This document shows, one piece after another, positions 8,499-16,582 of a DNA stretch of 64,000 nucleotides (position 1 is the first letter of the stretch; every line of letters starts with the position of its first letter). The stretch comes from Tumebacillus amylolyticus (GTDB lineage: Bacteria; Bacillota; Bacilli; Tumebacillales; Tumebacillaceae). Below the pieces are notes generated by a model that did not search any database, was not told where the DNA came from, and saw only the letters and a program-made list of their open reading frames with translations. The stretch spans positions 893,245 through 957,244 of the forward strand of contig NZ_JAEQNB010000001.1 in assembly GCF_016722965.1 (NCBI RefSeq), read 5' to 3'. Position numbers and translations under genes: made by a program.

Positions 8499-9323
8499 AT
8501 GGGACAAGTCGCATTCTGGGGCAACGCGCACGGGCAAGTCGCCACGACCGCCAACGTCGTCGCCTCCGCCACGATTATCGGCCTCGAATACGCCCTGCGC
8601 ACGCTGGTTGCCCACACGCATTGGTCGCGCTCCACGTTGGAGTCGGCGTTTCTCAAGTATTTCACCGGACGTGAAGACTCGTTGATCACGTTCAACGACA
8701 CCGGTCTCGACGCGCTGGAACGTCTCGCACGCAGCGGCCGTCTGACGCCGGAGATCATCCAAGACTACACCAACCCGATTCTCAAGGACCGTCTCGACCT
8801 GCTGACCGGGACGACCAAGCCGGATGAAGCGATGTTCGAATCGATTCACGAGGTCATCCAAGGGATTTTTTACGCGGCGAAGCAATTCTACAACTTGACG
8901 TTGCTCGACTTGAACTCGGGGCAGCAGAACCAGCTCTCGATGACGATGCTCCAAGGCTCCGACCTGATCGTCGTCAACCTCAACCAGAACATCAACTTGC
9001 TGGAGCGCTTTTTCTCCAAGGAGGACTGGCCGGAGATTCTCAACGAGAAACCGTTCATCGTCGTGCTCGGTTCCTACGATCCGCAGTCGAAGTATTCCGC
9101 CCAGAACATTGCTCGCCGCTTCCGGTACAAAGACCCGATCTACACCGTTCCGTACTGCACCGATTTTCTCGATGCGCTCAACGACCGCAAAGTCCTCGAC
9201 TTTTTCCTGCGCAACCGCAGTGTGACCAAGCTCCACGACAACTACTTCTTCATGCAGGAGATTCGCCGCCTCGCGCGCGCAATCGTCGACCATCTCGGTC
9301 TCAACTTGGAGATGGACGCGTGA
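8499..9323 (+). CDS. MinD/CpaE-like protein with a variant P-loop
   Basis: A 274-residue protein. The N-terminus VAFWGNAHGQVATTANVVA mimics the ParA/MinD deviant Walker A but has Gln in place of the signature Lys and Ala-Thr-Thr at the phosphate-binding turn. LTLLDLNSG near residue 142 and LIVVNLNQN near 161 match the later strands of the MinD fold. It is translationally close to the genes on both sides. The likely role is a CpaE/TadZ-like positioning factor for the TadA-like ATPase encoded just downstream. No direct evidence for nucleotide binding is visible. Confidence 0.6.
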   Translation: MGQVAFWGNAHGQVATTANVVASATIIGLEYALRTLVAHTHWSRSTLESAFLKYFTGREDSLITFNDTGLDALERLARSGRLTPEIIQDYTNPILKDRLDLLTGTTKPDEAMFESIHEVIQGIFYAAKQFYNLTLLDLNSGQQNQLSMTMLQGSDLIVVNLNQNINLLERFFSKEDWPEILNEKPFIVVLGSYDPQSKYSAQNIARRFRYKDPIYTVPYCTDFLDALNDRKVLDFFLRNRSVTKLHDNYFFMQEIRRLARAIVDHLGLNLEMDA

Positions 9324-9336
9324 GGAGGGGGAACTG

Positions 9337-11232
9337 ATGTCGTACTTTTGGATCAACCTCCTGCTGATCATCGCGGTGTTGCTGTTGGTCGGGGTGTTCG
9401 TTTTCTTCAAACTGACAGACAAAAAAGACCTGCCCGATAAAAAAGTCACCGACGAGCGCAAGTACAACCTCGACGCGCTGACCGAGTACGTCAAACGAAC
9501 CCTGCACGAGATGACGAACTCCAACCTCTACGACTTGGGCCTCTCCGCCGAAGAGTTCCGCCGCCGCAAGAACAAGCGCGCCGAACTGAAAAAAGCCCTC
9601 AAGGGCTGCACCAGCGGAGACATCAACGACAAGAACTACGTGAAGTTTTTCATCTTCGATCTGCTTCTCAAAACCTACGGCCTCAACGACCTCAACATCA
9701 ACCTCGTGATTCCGTTTGAAGACCGTCAGCGCTTGAGCCCGCAGGACAAGTTCGAGATCTTGCTCTACCATTTCAAGAAAAAGCACGGCTACAACGCGCT
9801 CGCCGAGCTGATCAAAAAGTACGACCTCGACTCCACCAAGCATGTGATCGAAGAGGGCAAGACCCCGTCGTACATCATCACCGCGCAAGAGATCGAGCTC
9901 ATTTTCAAAAAAGAAGTCCGTCGTCTGCTGTTCGAAGACAAGTTGCACATCATCGTCCAACGCATCTACCAGACCTACAAAGGCTTCTCCGTCATCGACG
10001 AGATTCGCGACATGAACATCGACGGCATCTCCGGCGGGGTTTCCGGTCTGCCGGCCTCGTTCATCCAGCAAACGGGCGAGTTTGAACTGTACGCCAAACA
10101 GATGAAGAAACCGGTCCCGAAGTCGCACGACTCGATCTGGCTGTTCTACCGCGGGAAGTCGATTCACCTGCAATGCATCTCGTTTGGCTCGGAGCTTGAA
10201 CTCAAGCGCGTCTGCCAGAACATCTACAAGTACAACAACCCCGGCCAACTCTCCGAATCGAACGGGTTCAAAGTCAACGAGATGAAGGACGGCTCTCGCG
10301 TCGTCGTCGTCCGTCCGAACTTTGCCGAGTCGTGGGCGTTTTTCGTCCGGAAGTTCGATGTGCCGAACGCCTCGCTGGAACAACTGATCCGCGATCCGGG
10401 GGCAGAGCTCCCGATTACGCTGATTCAGTATCTGGTCAAGGGCTGTCGGATCACATCGGTCACCGGGTCGCAAGGCTCGGGAAAAACCACGCTGCTGATG
10501 GCGATGGTGCGTTACATCAACGCCGCGTTCAACATCCGCGTGCAAGAGATGGCGTTCGAGTTGCATCTGCGAAAAATCTACCACGACCGCAACATCCTCT
10601 CGTTCCGCGAAACCGACACGATTTCCGGACAAGCGGGTCTCGACGTGCAGAAGAAAACGGACGGGACCGTCAACATCCTCGGGGAAGTTGCGACCGACCC
10701 GGTTGCCGCGTGGATGATTCAGATGTCGCAGGTGGCGTCGCTTTTCACCCTCTTCACGCACCATGCCAAGACGTTCCGCGACCTCGTGTTCTCCCTGCGC
10801 AACTCGTTGCTCAAAACGGGGATGTTCAACAACGAGACGATCGCCGAACAGCAGGTCATCTCCGTCATCAACTTCGACATTCATTTGAAGCGGGACTTTG
10901 ATGGGAAGCGCTACATCGAGCGGATCACCGAGTGCGTGCCGCTCGACTATCAACATCTGCCCTACCCCGAAGATTTCAAAGCGGCGAACACGCTGGAGGA
11001 AAAACTCGACCGCTTCATGAGCACGGCGACCGAGTACTTCAAGCGCACGACAGACCGCCAATGGTTCGAGTCGCGCAACCTCGTCGAATTCCGCAACGGG
11101 GAGTATGTCGCCGTCCATCCGCTTTCCGACCGCAACTTGCACGAGATGTGCGAGCACATGTCGGCCGAGGACGAGCAGGCGTTCCGCGACTTCCTCCAAG
11201 CGAATTGGGGGGCGACGCCTCTTGAATCTTAA
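9337..11232 (+). CDS. TadA/CpaF-like secretion ATPase with N-terminal membrane anchor
   Basis: A 631-residue type II/IV secretion ATPase. Walker A GSQGSGKTT lies near residues 378-386. The acidic Walker B region reads NILGEVATDP near 448, and a His-box-like FTHHAKTFRDL follows near 470, as in the VirB11/TadA group. An unusual feature is a clear transmembrane helix at residues 3-25 (WINLLLIIAVLLLVGV); ordinary TadA/CpaF proteins are cytosolic. The start has a strong GAGGAGGGGG site. It should power assembly or export through the TadB/C-like membrane protein that overlaps its 3' end. Confidence 0.8.
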   Translation: MSYFWINLLLIIAVLLLVGVFVFFKLTDKKDLPDKKVTDERKYNLDALTEYVKRTLHEMTNSNLYDLGLSAEEFRRRKNKRAELKKALKGCTSGDINDKNYVKFFIFDLLLKTYGLNDLNINLVIPFEDRQRLSPQDKFEILLYHFKKKHGYNALAELIKKYDLDSTKHVIEEGKTPSYIITAQEIELIFKKEVRRLLFEDKLHIIVQRIYQTYKGFSVIDEIRDMNIDGISGGVSGLPASFIQQTGEFELYAKQMKKPVPKSHDSIWLFYRGKSIHLQCISFGSELELKRVCQNIYKYNNPGQLSESNGFKVNEMKDGSRVVVVRPNFAESWAFFVRKFDVPNASLEQLIRDPGAELPITLIQYLVKGCRITSVTGSQGSGKTTLLMAMVRYINAAFNIRVQEMAFELHLRKIYHDRNILSFRETDTISGQAGLDVQKKTDGTVNILGEVATDPVAAWMIQMSQVASLFTLFTHHAKTFRDLVFSLRNSLLKTGMFNNETIAEQQVISVINFDIHLKRDFDGKRYIERITECVPLDYQHLPYPEDFKAANTLEEKLDRFMSTATEYFKRTTDRQWFESRNLVEFRNGEYVAVHPLSDRNLHEMCEHMSAEDEQAFRDFLQANWGATPLES

Positions 11233-13315
11233 TCTCATCCTCTATACGGTCATCGGCGTTTCACTCGGCCTCTTTTTCCTTCTCTTGATCGCGTTTCAGA
11301 TCATACGCCGACGTCAGGGTTCGAACTCTTCGTTTCAAGTGCAGAAGGGTTACTCCGACCTGATTGAACCGAATCAAAAAACCACGCGGCAACGCCTGGT
11401 GAACTTTTTCCAAAAATCGTACGTGTTGTTCTCCCGCACGCCGCTTCTGGAAAGCTACACGGCGAAGATTCGCAAGCGTCTGTCCACGATTCACTCCTAC
11501 GATGAATTCACGATGCGCAAGGAGACGATGAAGATCGCCTACTTGACGCTCGGGATTCTGTTCGTGGCGGTGGTTCTGCTGGTGTTGGTCAACCGCGACC
11601 CGACGTTCCTCGCGATGGTCGTCGTGGCGGTGGTCGTCATCAACGGGATGTTGATCGACACGTTCGTCGGGCGGGTCGAGGACCGCTTGCTGAAGCAACT
11701 CTCTCATCTCATGACCGACGTGCGGCATTACTACCACCAGCACGGCATGGTCGAGGAAGCGATTTACGAAGCGGGGCAGGTCTCCAAGTACGAAGCGCAA
11801 CTGCATGCCGAGCGCATCTACGAGGTCTTGACCGCCAACGACCCGCAGGACGAGTTGGAGAACTACTACGAAGTCGCGCCGACTCGCTTTTTGAAAGGAT
11901 TCGCCGGCATCTCGTTTCTCGTCAAAGAGTACGGGGACAAGACGATCAACAACGGCTCGATGTACTTGAACGGGTTGAGCCGTCTCACGCAGGAGATCAA
12001 CTTGGAAATTCTGCGTCGGGACCGTCTGCGCTACCTGTTCAGCGGGCTGACGATCATCTCGCTGGCCCCGATCTTTTTTACCAAACCGATTGAAATCTGG
12101 GCGCGGGGACACTTCCCGTCGATGGATGATTTTTATACGGGTAAGATCGGGTTTTTCACCAAGATGATTATCTTTGCGGTGATTTTGATCTCCTACGTCC
12201 TCCTGCGCAAGATGCAGGAGAACGACGAGGGCAAGTACGCCGCCAAAGCCACCCGCACCAAATGGGAGAAAAAAGTCTACGAACTCCCCGCCGTCGCGTG
12301 GATCGTAGACCGCATGGTGCCGGGTCAGCACACCAAGCAGCATTTCAAACTCACGCGGCTGTTGAAAGACACGTCCTCTCCGCTGACGATCGAATGGTTG
12401 TACTTGCAACGAATCTTGCTGTGCCTCGCGACGTTCGTGGTCTTGATCTCGACGACGCTGTACATGCACCATGTCTCCAAGCAGAACGTGCTGTATGCGC
12501 CGACCAAGAACACGACGTTGTTCGGTCAGCTCTCCCCGGAAGAAGAGAAAAAAGCCGAGGAGCTCACGATATCCGACCGCAAGATCATCGAAAGCGTGCA
12601 GGACGAACCGGACCCGAAAAAAAGAGAAGGCGCAGTCCGCGCCGCCGTCAAGGTGAAAGCGGGCCGCGACGCTTCCAAAGAAGCGGTGAACAAAGACGCC
12701 GCACGGGTTCTGAAAAAGCTCGACACGATGGAGAACGAGTATTTCAAGTGGTGGGAATTGGTCATCGCCGTCGGGGTCGCGACGGGCGGCTACTTCCTCC
12801 CGCTGTGGATGATCGAGTTTCGCAGACGGATGCGCGAGATGGACATGCAGAACGAGGTCGATCAGTTCCATACGATCATCGCGATGCTTTCGGAAATCGA
12901 GCGCATCTCCGTCGAGAACATCTTGGAATGGATGGAGCGCTTCGCCGTCATCTTCCGTCAACCGCTCCAAGTCTGCCTCATGGACTACGAGGCCGGGGGA
13001 GAAAAAGCGATGGAGCAGCTCAAGGAAGACGCGCCGTTCGTGCCGTTTGTCCGCACGGTTGAGCGTCTGCTCGTCGCCGTGGAGAAAATTCCGATTCGCC
13101 AAGCGTTCGACGATCTCGAAACCGAACGGGTGTATTACCAAGAGCAACGCAAGGAGCAGTACGAGCGCATCATCAACGAGAAAGCAAGTTGGGGTAAAAT
13201 GATCGGGTTTGTTCCGATGTATGCGCTGGTGTTCCTGTATCTCGTCATTCCGCTCATTCTGATGTCGATGAACCAGATGAGCACGTATTTCAACCAGATC
13301 CAGACGATTCAGTGA
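11222..13315 (+). CDS. TadB/TadC-like (T2SSF) membrane platform protein, apparently fused
   Basis: A 697-residue protein with about seven to eight transmembrane segments. The start is the TTG at 11222, which overlaps the end of the ATPase gene and is preceded by a GGGGGG tract; upstream codons in this frame read through the ATPase gene and are not protein-like. Two cytoplasmic helical regions, around MTDVRHYYHQHGMVEEAI and around IIAMLSEIERISVENIL, look like the two GspF/T2SSF-type modules. A Lys/Glu-rich linker lies between. TadB and TadC are usually separate proteins of about 300 residues, so this looks like a fused or enlarged platform. Confidence 0.7.
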   Translation: MNLNLILYTVIGVSLGLFFLLLIAFQIIRRRQGSNSSFQVQKGYSDLIEPNQKTTRQRLVNFFQKSYVLFSRTPLLESYTAKIRKRLSTIHSYDEFTMRKETMKIAYLTLGILFVAVVLLVLVNRDPTFLAMVVVAVVVINGMLIDTFVGRVEDRLLKQLSHLMTDVRHYYHQHGMVEEAIYEAGQVSKYEAQLHAERIYEVLTANDPQDELENYYEVAPTRFLKGFAGISFLVKEYGDKTINNGSMYLNGLSRLTQEINLEILRRDRLRYLFSGLTIISLAPIFFTKPIEIWARGHFPSMDDFYTGKIGFFTKMIIFAVILISYVLLRKMQENDEGKYAAKATRTKWEKKVYELPAVAWIVDRMVPGQHTKQHFKLTRLLKDTSSPLTIEWLYLQRILLCLATFVVLISTTLYMHHVSKQNVLYAPTKNTTLFGQLSPEEEKKAEELTISDRKIIESVQDEPDPKKREGAVRAAVKVKAGRDASKEAVNKDAARVLKKLDTMENEYFKWWELVIAVGVATGGYFLPLWMIEFRRRMREMDMQNEVDQFHTIIAMLSEIERISVENILEWMERFAVIFRQPLQVCLMDYEAGGEKAMEQLKEDAPFVPFVRTVERLLVAVEKIPIRQAFDDLETERVYYQEQRKEQYERIINEKASWGKMIGFVPMYALVFLYLVIPLILMSMNQMSTYFNQIQTIQ

Positions 13316-13330
13316 GGAGGCTTTTACCAG

Positions 13331-13855
13331 ATGGGAAACGCACAGAAAGCTTTGGTCATGGCGGCGGGGATTTTTCTCGCAATTGCCCTGATTACCATCG
13401 CTGTGGTGATGTTCATTTCGGCACAAGAAGCGACGAAGACCGCGCAGGATAACTTCTCCGGGATTCAGAATGAGCTGTCGAGCACGTCGTTTAACGTGTA
13501 CGACAACACGATTGTCTCGGGGTCGCAGGTTGTGAATGCTCTGCGCAAATATGACAACCGTCAAGAGTTCGGCATCCAAGTAATCGTAGGCACTGACCGT
13601 CCGTCGGGTGCTTGGTACGGAGATGTGGTTTCATCCACCGGTAATATTGCGACAACGGACCATGCGTCGCAAGCTACGGAGTCCGCAAACACGTACGGTG
13701 GCCGTATTCACAATTCCTACTACTACACTCGCCCAGTAGAAGCGGAGGCAATTGAATCCCGACATTACGTCAACCCGGCAGGTCGTTTCCAAGCTATTGT
13801 CGTTCGCGACACATCCAATGTCGTCAAAGGCCTTGTGTTCACCCAGCAAGACTAG
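13331..13855 (+). CDS. Pilin-like exported protein, paralog 1
   Basis: A 174-residue protein with a short polar N-terminus (MGNAQK) and one long hydrophobic helix at residues 7-30, like a pilin or pseudopilin. Its first 77 residues are almost identical to those of the gene at 14829. The middle (about 85-140) is unrelated and the last 30 are again similar (NPAGRF, VRD, GL-F-QQ). It follows the platform gene by 15 bp with a GGAGG site, so it is a good candidate for the subunit assembled by this machinery. No Flp signature (Gly before a Glu-Tyr pair) is seen. It might also be a structural pseudopilin. Confidence 0.6.
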   Translation: MGNAQKALVMAAGIFLAIALITIAVVMFISAQEATKTAQDNFSGIQNELSSTSFNVYDNTIVSGSQVVNALRKYDNRQEFGIQVIVGTDRPSGAWYGDVVSSTGNIATTDHASQATESANTYGGRIHNSYYYTRPVEAEAIESRHYVNPAGRFQAIVVRDTSNVVKGLVFTQQD

Positions 13856-13858
13856 ATC

Positions 13859-14236
13859 ATGGGCAGCACAACACGAAAAATGCTCTACATGAGTGTCGCG
13901 ATGATCTTGTTCATATCGGCGCTTTCGATGGGCTACACCTTGTTCACCAGCACGGCTGATGCGTTGGATCAGACGTATCAAACGAACCAAGGGCTTGACC
14001 GCAATCAAACGACTACATTAAAAGAGACTTCGAAAACGGACACCGTCCTTGGGTCGGTCGTCGTCCAAAATATCTATCACAATCATGACTTGGGGATTCC
14101 CGTCTACGTCGACGGCGTAGACCGCTCCGACCCCGACACGGTTGGGACGATCAACGTACAGGCGAAGTTCAACGTGACCTTCATTCGGGACACCCAAGGC
14201 CATCTCACCAGCATTCGTTACACCACGACACCGTAG
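13859..14236 (+). CDS. Pilin-like exported protein, short divergent paralog
   Basis: A 125-residue protein with an N-terminal hydrophobic helix (residues 8-28). Its C-terminal half follows the same plan as its neighbours: a GSVVVQNIYHNHDLGIPVYV segment, then AKFNVTFIRD and a short end. This corresponds to GSQVVNALRK...FGIQVIV and GRFQAIVVRD in the protein before it. I therefore treat it as a diverged, shorter member of the same family that lacks most of the variable middle. It starts three bases after the previous stop, consistent with one operon. Confidence 0.5.
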   Translation: MGSTTRKMLYMSVAMILFISALSMGYTLFTSTADALDQTYQTNQGLDRNQTTTLKETSKTDTVLGSVVVQNIYHNHDLGIPVYVDGVDRSDPDTVGTINVQAKFNVTFIRDTQGHLTSIRYTTTP

Positions 14237-14249
14237 AGGAGGATGGTCG

Positions 14250-14792
14250 ATGAACTCAATATCCAAAGTGTTCGCTTTGATCCTCGCCGTCCTGCTCCTC
14301 TACTTCTACCCGATGTCAGAAGGGTTTGAACGCCAAGACGACATCTCGTACATGGTCGCCCTGAAAGCGGTCACCACTTTCACCGACTCCGTTCGCAACA
14401 AAGGCTACATCTCTCCGCAGATGTACAACGACTTTTTCACCGAGTTGCAGACGACGGGGAACACGTTCGATGTGAAGATGGAGCACCAGCACAAGCGGTA
14501 CGATCCGACGATCCCGGACCCGAGCAATCCGACGCAGGACAAGTACGTGATCAACTACGACGAGTTTTACACCCAGCAGATCATGGACCTGATGTTCCCG
14601 GACAACACCACAGGGATCGACGACCCGAGCCGCCGCTATGAAATGCAGGCTGGAGATTACTTCAAAGTCACGGTCGTCAACACGAACAAAACAGCGGCAA
14701 CGCTGATGCGGGACTTTTTGAACAATGGAAGCTCCGATACAGAGAAAATTGTCATCCCATACGGGGGCATGGTTCTCAACGAAGATTATTAG
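14250..14792 (+). CDS. Exported protein of the pilus/T7-like locus, unknown
   Basis: A 180-residue protein with an N-terminal membrane helix or uncleaved signal (KVFALILAVLLLYFYPM). A soluble domain follows, rich in Asp, Tyr and Thr, with a polar patch HQHKRYDPTIPDPSNPT near residue 80. I do not recognise a family. The position between pilin-like genes and the ribosome-binding GGAGGATGG argue that it is a real part of the locus, perhaps a minor pseudopilin or a TadE/TadF-like pilus component. Confidence 0.5.
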   Translation: MNSISKVFALILAVLLLYFYPMSEGFERQDDISYMVALKAVTTFTDSVRNKGYISPQMYNDFFTELQTTGNTFDVKMEHQHKRYDPTIPDPSNPTQDKYVINYDEFYTQQIMDLMFPDNTTGIDDPSRRYEMQAGDYFKVTVVNTNKTAATLMRDFLNNGSSDTEKIVIPYGGMVLNEDY

Positions 14793-14828
14793 ACAGAGAA
14801 AACTAGGGAAAAAAGGGGATACACCTAC

Positions 14829-15350
14829 ATGGGAAACGCTCAGAAAGCTTTGGTCATGGCTGCCGGCATCTTTCTCGCAATCGCACTGATCACCATCGCG
14901 GTCGTGATGTTCATCTCAGCCCAAGAAGCGACCAAGTCGGCACAAGAGAACTTCTCCGGTATTCAGCGTGAGTTGTCCAGCACGTCGTTCAACGTGTACG
15001 ACGGCACGACGATTTCCGGCTCGCAGGTTGTCAACGCCTTGCGCAAATTCAGCCAACAAAAGCAATTCGGGGTATTGGTCATCACAGGGCGTAATAAAAT
15101 TGCGACGACACCTGTTTCCGGAGGTACTTGGTACAACGGAGTGGTGAATGAATCGACGGGAATCGTTTCGTACGATTCGACTCTTCCGGCATCATCTTCG
15201 AATGTGGTTCCAACCAGTGGGTACAGTCAACTCGCGGACTCGACCACGCAAAGTGCCACTACGTACATCAACCCGGCTGGTCGTTTCAATGCTTCGATCA
15301 TTCGAGACGACTCGAACGTGATTCACGGCCTGAAGTTCGTTCAGCAATAA
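14829..15350 (+). CDS. Pilin-like exported protein, paralog 2
   Basis: A 173-residue protein, paralogous to the one at 13331. The N-terminal membrane helix and the following 50 residues are nearly the same, the middle is replaced, and the end (YINPAGRFNASIIRDDSN) is conserved. The DNA of the shared 5' parts differs mostly at synonymous positions, so the duplication is not recent, or it is maintained by selection on the protein. It is followed by a terminator, which may set the level of this pilin relative to downstream genes. Confidence 0.6.
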   Translation: MGNAQKALVMAAGIFLAIALITIAVVMFISAQEATKSAQENFSGIQRELSSTSFNVYDGTTISGSQVVNALRKFSQQKQFGVLVITGRNKIATTPVSGGTWYNGVVNESTGIVSYDSTLPASSSNVVPTSGYSQLADSTTQSATTYINPAGRFNASIIRDDSNVIHGLKFVQQ

Positions 15351-15364
15351 TCCTGACGCCAAAC

Positions 15365-15405
15365 AATCTGTCGCTCCCTCACGCGAGGGGGCCACAGATT
15401 TTTTT
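15365..15405 (+). terminator. Terminator after pilin-like paralog 2
   Basis: AATCTGT ... ACAGATT outer stem with an inner CTCCCTC / GAGGGG stem, followed by T7. It probably divides the locus into two transcription units, with some read-through. Confidence 0.8.
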
Positions 15406-15438
15406 AGGGACAAAACGAGAGGGGAGTGACGCACCGCC

Positions 15439-16503
15439 ATGAAGATCACGAACTTTGCCATCATCGCCGTGCTGCTCCTGCTGCCGTTCTTCGTCTTCAA
15501 CGGCTGGCACGTCACTGCACAAAAAGCGTCGCTCAACCTCGAAACGCGCTACAACGCCGCCATCACCTCGGCGGTGCAAGACGGGGCAAAAGCGCTGACG
15601 TTCAACGAGAAACAAGAGTTCGAATCAGGCTACGGCTCATTAAAAAAATACCGTGCCAACAAGGAGGCGGCGGTCGACGCTTTTTTGCACTCGCTGTACC
15701 TGAGCTTTGACGCGGAGGATGAAGCGACGCAAGGAACGCTGATGAGCTACATCCCCGCCCTGATGGTGATTGATTTTGACGGCTACTACTTGTACTCGCC
15801 GCAGCCATACTCCGGCGCGTCCGGCTTGGAATCCAAGCACGTCTTCTCCGAAAAAAAACCGTGGGTCTTCACCGATACCTCGAACAACACGATCGGCTTC
15901 ACCCTCGACGACACGGTTCAAGTCTTTGACCGTCTGCACAACCGCTGGGAGGACGGTTCTCTCGACGACGTTGAAAAGCAGGTCAACCGCGAATATTACC
16001 AAAATCCGCTGTTCGGCTACAATTCCAAGGAACTTCACACCTGGGCGACCGACCACGCAACGTTCGACGGCTTCCGTCGGACGACGATCATCGGGGCTCT
16101 CCAAACCGACTTGGAGCAGGAGATCAACTCCTACAACGCCTACGCCAAGTCGCAAGGCATCGCCTACACGTTCACCCTTCCCACCATCGACCAAGAGCAG
16201 TGGAACAACACCGTGGACGACATCGGCCTGCTCGCCTTCATCCAAGGCATTCCCATGGGCGACAAAACCTACAACAACTACGCCCTCGGCGGATCGCGCA
16301 TCGTGAAAAAAGACGCGCTGATCGGCGTGAAGGGCAAAGACCCCGGCCCGATGAAAGGCAGTCAGTACTACTTCCGCGAAAGCTGTCTGCCGAAGTTCGA
16401 CATGACCAACTACCAACGCACCGAGACGTTCACCAACGAGAAAGACGCCGCCCAAAAAGGCTACCGGCCGTGGAGTTGCTTAAACGGGGGAATGGGCAAT
16501 TAG
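15439..16503 (+). CDS. Exported protein of the pilus/T7-like locus, unknown
   Basis: A 354-residue protein with an N-terminal hydrophobic helix (residues 4-22, ITNFAIIAVLLLLPFFVF) and a large extracytoplasmic domain rich in aromatic residues. It begins like the 14250 protein, a short basic start followed by a membrane helix, but is twice as long. The region around IPALMVIDFDGYYLYSP may be a compact sensor-like or assembly-like fold; I cannot name a family. The ribosome-binding site is GAGGGGAGTG. Its place between the pilin-like genes and the EccC-type ATPase suggests a structural part of the apparatus. Confidence 0.5.
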   Translation: MKITNFAIIAVLLLLPFFVFNGWHVTAQKASLNLETRYNAAITSAVQDGAKALTFNEKQEFESGYGSLKKYRANKEAAVDAFLHSLYLSFDAEDEATQGTLMSYIPALMVIDFDGYYLYSPQPYSGASGLESKHVFSEKKPWVFTDTSNNTIGFTLDDTVQVFDRLHNRWEDGSLDDVEKQVNREYYQNPLFGYNSKELHTWATDHATFDGFRRTTIIGALQTDLEQEINSYNAYAKSQGIAYTFTLPTIDQEQWNNTVDDIGLLAFIQGIPMGDKTYNNYALGGSRIVKKDALIGVKGKDPGPMKGSQYYFRESCLPKFDMTNYQRTETFTNEKDAAQKGYRPWSCLNGGMGN

Positions 16504-16582
16504 ATCGCTATGATTCCTAGTTGATATTAAAAAATATGACTATTTTTGGTATACTAAATCATATTTAGAAGGGGGTACAGAG

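Noticed and set aside
9301..13579. Two long minus-strand frames opposite the Tad-like ATPase and platform genes
   Set aside because: Same codon-bias shadow effect; no start sites or recognisable motifs, and the plus-strand genes have clear motifs.
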